NCBI GenBank assembly: GCA_902465265.1
Contig: CABQMF010000052.1
Coordinates: forward strand, 1 to 12,105
Length of the DNA: 12,105 bases
Reading direction: 5' to 3'
DNA from: an uncultured Collinsella sp.
GTDB taxonomy: Bacteria > Actinomycetota > Coriobacteriia > Coriobacteriales > Coriobacteriaceae
Numbering within the stretch: the stretch's first letter is position 1; every line of letters begins with the position of its first letter. The notes under the pieces are model-generated. The model ran no database searches and was not told the DNA's origin. It saw only the letters and a program-made list of their open reading frames with translations. A program made the translations under genes and the position numbers. Below, piece by piece: positions 7,413 through 12,105 of this stretch.

Positions 7413-8297
7413 ATGAGCGAAAAGCAAATGAGGCTCGGCGCCCTCGAGGCCGGCGGGACCAAGATGGTCTGTGCCGTGGTGTCCGGCGACGGCGAGGTCC
7501 TCGACCGTATGGAGACCCCGACGCTTACGCCCGCCGAGACCGTCCCGCAGATGATCGAGTGGTTCACCGCCCGCGATGTGGACGCGTTGGGCATCGGCGC
7601 CTTCGGCCCGACCTGCGTCGACCCCAACGACGAGCGCTACGGCTCCATCCTCCAGACGCCCAAGCTCGCGTGGCGAGGCCATGGTCTTCGCGCCGCGTTC
7701 GCCGACGCCCTCGGGATTCCGGTGGCCTACGACACGGACGTGAACGTTGCCTGCCTCGGCGAAGTGGTCTTCGGCTGCTGCAAGGGGCTCGAGGACGCCG
7801 TCTACGTGACCATCGGCACCGGCGTGGGCGCGGGCGTCATGTGCGCGGGCAGGCTCCTTCACGGCATGCTGCACCCCGAGGCCGGCCACATGCTGGTAAG
7901 GACCCGTCCCACCGAGGAGGGACGCTGCGTCTGCCCGAGCCACGCGAGCTGTCTCGAGGGCCTCGCCTCCGGCCCCGCCATTGCCGCGCGCTGGGGAAAG
8001 CCCGCGGCCGAGCTCGCGGACAACGATGAGGTATGGGCGCTCGAGGGGGATTATCTGGGGCAGATGTGCGCGAACCTCGTGCTCATGTACTCGCCTCGCC
8101 GCATCGTCCTCGGCGGCGGCGTGATGCACCAGGAGCAGCTCTACGGCATCGTCCGCAAGAAGACCCTCGAATATCTGGGTGGCTACATCCAGACCGCCGA
8201 GCTTAAGGACATGGAGAGCTACATCTGCGCCCCGGGCTGCGGCGGCGACCAAGGAATCCTCGGCGCGGCCGAGCTGGCAAGAAGGGCGCTCGCGTAA
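7413..8297 (+). CDS. ROK-family sugar kinase, fructokinase-like
   Basis: A 294-aa cytoplasmic kinase that would phosphorylate a free hexose released in the cell. Seen: the N-terminal ATP-binding strand GALEAGGTKMVCAVV (9-23), GIGAFGP (60-66), the catalytic Asp109 in YDTDVNVACLGE, the phosphate loop TIGTGVGAG (133-141), and the ROK zinc site with HPEAGH (154-159) and CVCPSHASCLEGLASGPAI (172-190). That last block is closest to the fructokinases of the ScrK/YdhR/GmuE type, so fructose is the first guess; mannose is also used by such enzymes. AAGGAGG lies just before the ATG. As the last gene before a strong terminator it probably belongs to the PTS-GH172 operon. Length is normal for the subfamily. 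Confidence 0.88.
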   Translation: MSEKQMRLGALEAGGTKMVCAVVSGDGEVLDRMETPTLTPAETVPQMIEWFTARDVDALGIGAFGPTCVDPNDERYGSILQTPKLAWRGHGLRAAFADALGIPVAYDTDVNVACLGEVVFGCCKGLEDAVYVTIGTGVGAGVMCAGRLLHGMLHPEAGHMLVRTRPTEEGRCVCPSHASCLEGLASGPAIAARWGKPAAELADNDEVWALEGDYLGQMCANLVLMYSPRRIVLGGGVMHQEQLYGIVRKKTLEYLGGYIQTAELKDMESYICAPGCGGDQGILGAAELARRALA

Positions 8298-8327
8298 CTT
8301 GCGCTCTCCGCCATACAACGCGTTAAG

Positions 8328-8388
8328 AAAAGACGAGCGCTTCTTGCCAATTGGGCGGCAAGAGGCGCTCGTCTTTTGCATTTTTTTT
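8328..8388 (+). terminator. Strong intrinsic terminator of the sugar operon
   Basis: AAAAGACGAGCGC (8328-8340) pairs with GCGCTCGTCTTTT (8365-8377). The stem continues inward with TCTTGCC / GGCAAGA (8342-8348 / 8357-8363), and an eight-T run follows at 8381-8388. It lies 30 bases after the kinase stop. The A-rich left arm gives some terminator character on the minus strand too, where the methyltransferase gene ends at 8392. Confidence 0.9.
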
Positions 8389-8391
8389 CTC

Positions 8392-9222
8392 TCAAAATCT
8401 TATTTTCACGATTTGCATTTTCATCCCGTTGTCACCGACCCTTGCGAGAAACCGGAAAAAGCCGCTGACAGAAGGGTCTCTCAAATCGTTATAACCCAGC
8501 ATATAGCCGCGACTTGTGACCTGCAGACAGCTGTCCCACGTGCCGATTTTCTTGGCGGCATCCGAAACCGCAAAATATGCCCCCACATCCTTGATTTTTG
8601 CAGTCTTAAGCCATGTTTTTGCGATCATCTTTACTGCTGTCCGATTGGCAGCATCAAAGACCAGCACGCCGCCGGGGAAAGCGTCCGCCATCTCCCGCAC
8701 CAGTTCCCGGACCTGCTGGGTCAGAAAGAAATAGAACACCCCGGAGGCAAAGAACACCGCCCCGCCGGAGGCATCGATTTTGCTAAACCATGCGGTGTCT
8801 TTCAGGTCGCAGGGGATATTATATTCTCGATCCCCGGCGGGCAGTAGTTGCTGCCGCAAGGCAATCACATCCGGGAAGTCCAGATTGTAGATCTTGCATC
8901 TACCGTTGTCGCAGGTTCTGCCGGTGTTGTCCAGCCCGCAGCCCAGATTGACCACCGCCGCATTGGGGTGGCCTTTCAGGTAATCCCGCACCTCGAAAGC
9001 AAGATCACTCTGCCGTGTGGCCACCTCCAGCGCACCAAAGCGCTGCATCAGGCTGCGGGAGTTTTTCTCTGCCTCTGAAAAGTCGTAGTCGATTTGGTCG
9101 AGCAGACGAACCGCTGTTTCATCCCTGTAAAGGTTCGGGTACAGCTCCGTACACAGCTTCCGGGAATACAGCGGGAGGATCAGCGTCTCCTGAACGGTGT
9201 TTTTCTCAATTATACATTTCAT
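8392..9222 (-). CDS. Class I SAM-dependent methyltransferase, LCM/TcmP-like
   Basis: This 276-aa protein resembles the leucine carboxyl methyltransferase/TcmP O-methyltransferase family. Seen: ETLILPLYSRKL (12-23), a Tyr/Arg-rich N-terminal cap, the SAM-binding motif I AVVNLGCGLDNTGRTC (89-104), and Asp115 in YNLDFPDVI, a likely ribose-binding residue. The ATG at 9222 is chosen over longer starts in the same frame because GAGGAAG lies just upstream, and because the extension to 9354 overlaps the relic methyltransferase in another frame. The methyl acceptor is unknown. Codon use is less GC-rich at third positions than in the sugar operon, with runs such as AAAATC. It is probably co-transcribed with the upstream methyltransferase genes. 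Confidence 0.8.
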   Translation of the reverse strand: MKCIIEKNTVQETLILPLYSRKLCTELYPNLYRDETAVRLLDQIDYDFSEAEKNSRSLMQRFGALEVATRQSDLAFEVRDYLKGHPNAAVVNLGCGLDNTGRTCDNGRCKIYNLDFPDVIALRQQLLPAGDREYNIPCDLKDTAWFSKIDASGGAVFFASGVFYFFLTQQVRELVREMADAFPGGVLVFDAANRTAVKMIAKTWLKTAKIKDVGAYFAVSDAAKKIGTWDSCLQVTSRGYMLGYNDLRDPSVSGFFRFLARVGDNGMKMQIVKIRF

Positions 9223-9233
9223 AGGTTTCTTCC

Positions 9234-9494
9234 TCAGTGAATAAAAACTGTCACAATTGCCGCCAGCACAGCCGCTATGACCGTCATGCCTATCGCCATG
9301 TGCGGGCATTTTTTCAGCAGCCGTTTTATGTTTGCCCCGCCGCCGCAGCCGCAATCCAGCACCTTGGCGTTTGGCGCAAGCCGTAGAAATCGAAGTCCCT
9401 ACCGCGCCACAGGGCTGTGGCCCAGATTCATCATGGCAACCATGAGTTTTCCGCCGAGGCCCACGGGCTTGCGGGTGTTTTCAAAGAACGACAT
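9234..9494 (-). pseudogene. Broken class I SAM methyltransferase with foreign hydrophobic tail
   Basis: A good ribosome binding site (GGAGGGGCC) precedes the ATG at 9494, which overlaps the end of the upstream methyltransferase gene by 14 bases. The reading is MSFFENTRKPVGLGGKLMVA and on to VAR, then an in-frame TAG (9399-9401) where relatives have Trp, then GLRFLRLAPNAKVLDCGCGG, a clear SAM motif I. At residue 65 the methyltransferase sequence stops and is replaced by MAIGMTVIAAVLAAIVTVFI plus His and a TGA, which looks like the end of a membrane protein. One nonsense change and one deletion junction explain this. No full-length product is possible. Confidence 0.7.
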
Positions 9495-10110
9495 CTGGCC
9501 CCTCCGATTTTGTGCATTCCGCATAGGTTAACGGGAACGAGGCCTTCAGCTCCGCGCTTTTCTGCACCGCCCAGCCGTTTTGACGCAGGAAACGCAGGTA
9601 TTCCTCGCTTGTCCACCTGCTGTGGAGGGGGAATCCCGCCATGCTCATGAAAAAGGCTTTTGCCTTGCCGGAAACCGAGTTCCCCGCGTGGGTGAAGGTT
9701 GGCGCGATGAGCACGCCGTCGTCCTTCAGCGCTCGCCTGATTTCTTGCAGGGCCTTTTCCGGATGCGGCACTATGTGAAGCGCGTTGGACGCGATCACCA
9801 CTTCGAAGGACTTCTGTGCATAGGGCAGGCGGAACATATCTTGTACGGAAAAGTGCAGCTTTGCGGATTGATTGTCCCGCTTTGCTTCAAGGATCATCTT
9901 TGCAGAAGCGTCCGTAGCCTCGATGTGCGCCGCCGCATTCACGATGCTCTTTGCGATAAGCCCCGTGCCGGTGGCAACTTCCAGCACGGTTTTTGCTTTC
10001 ACCACCGGCCTGATCAGCTCACACATCTTCTCATACGCCGCCCGGTCGTTTCGCATGAAACGGTCGTACCGACCGGCATTCTTGTCCCAGAAGTCCTTGC
10101 GTCCGTGCAT
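9481..10110 (-). CDS. Class I SAM-dependent methyltransferase (UbiE/type 11-like)
   Basis: A 209-aa single-domain methyltransferase. Seen: KDFWDKNAGRYDRFM near the N-terminus, motif I TVLEVATGTGLIAKSI (41-56), Asp67 for the SAM ribose, VQDMFRLPYAQKSFEVVIAS (89-108, motifs II-III), and NALHIVPHPEKALQEI followed by LKDDGVLIAPTFTH (motif IV region). The ATG at 10108-10110 is preceded by GGGAG with eight-base spacing. A longer version beginning at a TTG (10125) would bury that site and is rejected. It is first in a three-gene methyltransferase unit downstream of two DtxR/IdeR-like palindromes, so iron- or metal-dependent expression is plausible. The substrate is unknown. Confidence 0.82.
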   Translation of the reverse strand: MHGRKDFWDKNAGRYDRFMRNDRAAYEKMCELIRPVVKAKTVLEVATGTGLIAKSIVNAAAHIEATDASAKMILEAKRDNQSAKLHFSVQDMFRLPYAQKSFEVVIASNALHIVPHPEKALQEIRRALKDDGVLIAPTFTHAGNSVSGKAKAFFMSMAGFPLHSRWTSEEYLRFLRQNGWAVQKSAELKASFPLTYAECTKSEGPDVVL

Positions 10111-10127
10111 GGCTATCGCTCCCAAAA

Positions 10128-10148
10128 AGTTAGAGACACCTAACTATA
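10128..10148 (-). promoter_or_regulatory. DtxR/IdeR-like box overlapping a -10 element
   Basis: AGTTAG (10128-10133) and CTAACT (10140-10145) form an inverted repeat. On the minus strand its core reads TTAGG-TGTC-TCTAA, one mismatch from the TTAGG-N4-CCTAA pattern of DtxR/IdeR operators. The minus-strand -10 TATAGT (10143-10148) overlaps it, so a bound repressor would block the methyltransferase promoter. No strong -35 is seen. Confidence 0.5.
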
Positions 10149-10169
10149 ACACACGAATCATGCAGGAAG

Positions 10170-10185
10170 ATAAGGCTAACCTTAT
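10170..10185. promoter_or_regulatory. Second DtxR/IdeR-like palindrome
   Basis: ATAAGGCTAACCTTAT is a near-perfect 16-bp palindrome, mismatched only at the C/A pair in the centre. Its core TAAGG-CTAA-CCTTA fits the TWAGG-N4-CCTWA iron-box pattern at every fixed position and has the same 14-bp core length as the box 37 bases away. It lies near the expected -35 region of the methyltransferase promoter. Confidence 0.5.
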
Positions 10186-10241
10186 TATCTTGGCTAAGAC
10201 GTATCTCTTCGGTTTTCGCTTATAACGGTGCGAGTCAGATA

Positions 10242-10370
10242 CTAGACTGGAGCTGAAGAAGGAGCTTGGCGGACAGGTAGGTCGATACTGGTTTCCGGAA
10301 CGGTGATCCAGCCAATTACACCAGGGCTCTCGTCATGCAGGTAAACCCAATCCATGACGGGAAAAAGGTC
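10242..10370 (-). pseudogene. Fragment of a class B sortase
   Basis: In one minus-strand frame the sequence reads DLFPVMDWVYLHDESPGVIG and then WITVPETSIDLPVRQAP, ending at a TAG (10242-10244). This matches the start of the class B sortase catalytic domain, where relatives read roughly DW...NPDVVGWITIPGTNIDYPVVQ. The TAG follows almost at once and the catalytic His, Cys and Arg are absent. The plausible N-terminal part lies in a different frame from about 10579 down to about 10370 (YSAIVWYWRSEGLLASISPN), so at least one frameshift separates them. It is a dead relic. Confidence 0.55.
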
Positions 10371-10749
10371 CTTTTCTCTAGCTCGACGTCTTTCGGAGCT
10401 TGACGATTTGGACTGATGGAGGCGAGAAGTCCCTCACTGCGCCAATACCAGACGATTGCGCTATAGGCATCTCTCCGACCCTTTGAATCACCCCTTTTCA
10501 CGCCACCTGCTACGAACCCCGGTGGAACCAGGGAGTGATTATAGGAGTGACCTGCGGTTTTGCGAATCAATTGAGTCATTCCCGCAATCGCGAATCAAGG
10601 GCCTGATTTGCCCAAATTGTGCACGAATCAGCCCTTGGGCGGCACGATGCGACACGCATCGACAACACTCGGACTAGATTAGTCACTGAGTGGGAGTGCT
10701 TGAAACGAGGCGATTGAATAACTCCATCCATTTTGGTTAAAACAAAAAA
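10371..10749. other. Gene-poor stretch with repeats and a hairpin
   Basis: No complete gene is seen. It may hold the frameshifted N-terminal part of the sortase relic (to about 10579, minus strand). CGAATCA occurs at 10563, 10591 and 10624, with a further copy at 10154. AAGGGCCTGATT (10597-10608) pairs with AATCAGCCCTT (10626-10636), with one bulge, as a weak hairpin. TTGAAT (10714) and TAAAAC (10738) are a weak promoter candidate for the downstream flavoprotein gene. Confidence 0.4.
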
Positions 10750-10769
10750 ATGCCGCGCGCCTGCGGCAT
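10739..10769 (-). terminator. Hairpin with A-tract: minus-strand terminator or 5' leader stem
   Basis: ATGCCGC (10750-10756) pairs with GCGGCAT (10763-10769) around a six-base loop. An A-run lies on its left, so on the minus strand the hairpin is followed by TTTTTTTGTTTT, the form of an intrinsic terminator. On the + strand it sits 6 bases before the AGGGAG of the flavoprotein gene and could be a leader stem. Confidence 0.5.
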
Positions 10770-10786
10770 GAAGAAGGGAGATTCTT

Positions 10787-11317
10787 ATGCATATCGTTGT
10801 ATTGAGTGGTAGCCCGCGCAAGGGCGCCAATACCGACACCATGGTCGAGGCGTTTGCCGAGACCGCGCGCGAGGGCGGCCATACGGTCGAGGTCGTCCGC
10901 GTTGCCAGCAAGAAGATTGCTGGTTGCCTGGGATGCCAGTACTGCTTTGCCCATGAGGGCACCTGTGTGCAGAAAGACGACATGGCCGACGTGATCGAGT
11001 CGCTGAAAGGCGCCGATATGGTTGTCTTCGCTTCGCCTATCTACTGGTTTGATATCACCGCGCAGGAGAAGGCCGCCATCGACCGCCTGTACGCCTTTGG
11101 TGCTACGGGCTTCCCGTTCACCAAGACGGCCCTTTTACTCGATAGCCACAGCGAGGGCGTCTATGATGCGGCGATCGCTATGTACAAGTCAAGCTGCGCG
11201 TACTGCAAGTGGGAGGACCAGGGAATTGTCGCCATCAGCGGTATGACCGAGCGCGACAGCATGGCATCCTCGCCCAAGTTGGAAGGGGTGCGAGAGCTCG
11301 CTCGCACGCTCGCCTAA
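10787..11317 (+). CDS. Flavodoxin-fold NAD(P)H-dependent FMN reductase, possible iron-sulfur flavoprotein
   Basis: This 176-aa protein has the flavodoxin-like FMN reductase fold. The N-terminal strand and FMN phosphate loop read MHIVVLSGSPRKGANTDTM, and ASPIYWFDIT (82-91) is the second FMN-binding loop. Between them Cys47, Cys50, Cys53 and Cys60 (CLGCQYC, then GTC and QKDDM) form a compact C-x2-C-x2-C-x6-C cluster. This resembles the 4Fe-4S ligand motif of the Isf iron-sulfur flavoproteins, so electron transfer is likely and a cluster is possible. AGGGAG is six bases before the ATG. It has no operon partner on the + strand. The physiological electron partners cannot be read from the sequence. 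Confidence 0.82.
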   Translation: MHIVVLSGSPRKGANTDTMVEAFAETAREGGHTVEVVRVASKKIAGCLGCQYCFAHEGTCVQKDDMADVIESLKGADMVVFASPIYWFDITAQEKAAIDRLYAFGATGFPFTKTALLLDSHSEGVYDAAIAMYKSSCAYCKWEDQGIVAISGMTERDSMASSPKLEGVRELARTLA

Positions 11318-11329
11318 GGACAAGAGGGG

Positions 11330-11395
11330 CGCATGGCAATCAGCGTTGGCGGAAAGCCTACTTCCCTTGCCAAGAGGATTACTGATTGCCATGCG
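11330..11395. repeat. 66-bp imperfect hairpin (14-bp perfect arms)
   Basis: CGCATGGCAATCAG (11330-11343) and CTGATTGCCATGCG (11382-11395) are perfect inverted repeats. The 38-base interior has a second pair, TTGGC (11346-11350) with GCCAA (11369-11373). There is no T-run on either side, so it is not a standard intrinsic terminator. It lies between the convergent flavoprotein and ATPase genes. Confidence 0.7.
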
Positions 11396-11424
11396 TTGAT
11401 GTTCCCGTGGACAATTCCGGTGTG

Positions 11425-12048
11425 CTAAAACGCCTTCTCGTTCAAGAATTCTCTGAACGCGGGGATGTCAAAGCCAACGAGACCACGCCCGCGCTCTCCG
11501 ATGACGCCGTCCTCGAGGAGACGGCGTTTATATTGGCTTGCATAGTTGCTGGCAACGCCCATGCGTTTGGCTATCTCCGAGACCCTGCTGGGGCCAGAAT
11601 CGGGCAGCATCGCGAGCAAAAACTCAATGTCTTTATCGGAAAGCTCCCGATAGGTCGTTTCGAGAATTCGATCGCGCAGCTCCATACGGGCAAGCAGAGA
11701 ACCCTGCTGGACATCAGGTGCGCTGATTTTGGGCGAGTTCTCCGAAACATCCCATGTGCGATATCCGACGAGCTGCATCATGTAGGGGAATCCGTCGACG
11801 GCCTTCACGGCATCCTCGAGCGCTTCTGGCGTGATTGAGCGGCCTCCGGCCTCAACGGTTTTGCGGAATGCGTTTGCAATTTCAACGTCAGTGATTCGTC
11901 CCAACTGATGATATTGGGAACGCCTGAGGAACGAGACGGAATCGTTACGCAGCAACGCCGATACTTTGTAGGGCAGTCCTGCCATGAGTAGGGCAACTTT
12001 TTTACCTTCGCGTACAAAGTGCTGGTAAACAGAGGCAAATTGAAGCAT
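11425..12048 (-). pseudogene. C-terminal part of an archaeal-type AAA ATPase, 5' end lost
   Basis: The minus-strand frame (about 207 aa) begins within the ATPase core, with ASVYQHFVREGKKVALLMAG, then SFLRRSQYHQLGRI (sensor region), GFPYMMQLVGYRTWDV, ETTYRELSDKDIEFLLAM, and a winged helix ending ASNYASQYKRRLLEDGV. This matches the C-terminal portion of the ATP-binding proteins common in gut Coriobacteria and Firmicutes. Walker A and B, which should come first, are missing. Upstream of about 12049 the open frame continues only as a Pro/Gly-rich sequence that is not ATPase-like and coincides with the putative IS end. The Met at 12048 is internal to the original gene, not a real start. A stop (TAG) lies at 11425-11427. 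Confidence 0.7.
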
Positions 12049-12049
12049 T

Positions 12050-12105
12050 TGGGGGTGCGGACAGAAAGTTGGACCGCGGGGCGGTCCGGACTGGAGGTTC
12101 GCATG
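12050..12105 (+). mobile_element. Putative left end of an IS3-family insertion sequence (partial)
   Basis: TGGGGGTGCGGACAGAAAG followed by TTGGACC resembles the terminal repeats of IS3-family elements (IS150-like), which start with TG and share AGTTGGAC at the same distance. A 7-bp inverted repeat, GGACCGC / GCGGTCC (12071-12087), follows. CTGGAGG at 12091-12097 is a ribosome binding site five bases before an ATG at 12103-12105, the expected start of the first transposase ORF. It begins exactly where ATPase similarity ends. The rest is outside the window. Confidence 0.5.

Noticed and set aside
9223..9354. N-terminal 44-residue extension of the LCM-like methyltransferase
   Set aside because: It overlaps the relic methyltransferase in another frame, is Arg/His/Gly-rich, and the ATG at 9222 has its own GAGGAAG site.
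50..10697. GAGTGGGAGT found near 51-60 and again near 10688-10697
   Set aside because: A 10-base match in 12 kb is expected by chance many times, and the flanks differ. It is not evidence for attachment sites.
1..12105. tRNA, rRNA or CRISPR array
   Set aside because: No cloverleaf with a TTCGANTC arm, no rRNA-like stretch, and no regularly spaced direct repeats were seen. The CGAATCA copies are short and irregularly spaced.

Overview
The window looks like chromosomal DNA of a gut actinobacterium of the class Coriobacteriia (Collinsella/Olsenella-like). This is inferred from the high GC content, third codon positions dominated by G/C, strong AAGGAGG-type ribosome binding sites, and a mannose-family PTS controlled by a large LevR-like regulator. 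No marker gene fixes the species.

Left edge (1-800): an intrinsic terminator, a REP-like palindrome, and two short stretches of decayed or unrecognised coding sequence. No complete, confidently identified gene lies here.

Core (802-8300, + strand): a seven-gene carbohydrate locus. It holds a LevR-type regulator (913 aa), mannose-family PTS subunits in the order IIB, IIC, IID, IIA, a GH172 (former DUF2961) glycosidase without a signal peptide, and a ROK-family kinase of the fructokinase type. A strong terminator at 8328-8388 closes it. The simplest model is that a small furanoside is imported and phosphorylated by the PTS, split in the cytoplasm by the GH172 enzyme, and the unphosphorylated half is trapped by the ROK kinase. 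LevR and the fructokinase-like ROK suggest fructose-containing sugars such as difructose dianhydrides; D-arabinofuranosides are an alternative. The regulator's AAA+ domain has lost the GAFTGA loop and the Walker B acidic pair, so it probably does not activate sigma-54.

Methyltransferase island (8392-10190, - strand): two intact class I SAM methyltransferases flank the remains of a third, which has a nonsense codon and an unrelated hydrophobic tail. Codon use is less GC-biased than in the core. Two 14-bp palindromes upstream fit the DtxR/IdeR iron-box pattern (TWAGG-N4-CCTWA), so the island was probably acquired from a Firmicute-like donor as part of an iron- or metal-regulated locus.

Right part (10190-12105): a gene-poor stretch with a broken class B sortase fragment (- strand); a flavoprotein with a compact four-cysteine motif (+ strand) preceded by a leader hairpin; a 66-bp hairpin; and the C-terminal two-thirds or less of an AAA-type ATPase (- strand). 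The ATPase is cut by what appears to be the left end of an IS3-family element, whose first ORF would start at the last three bases of the window.
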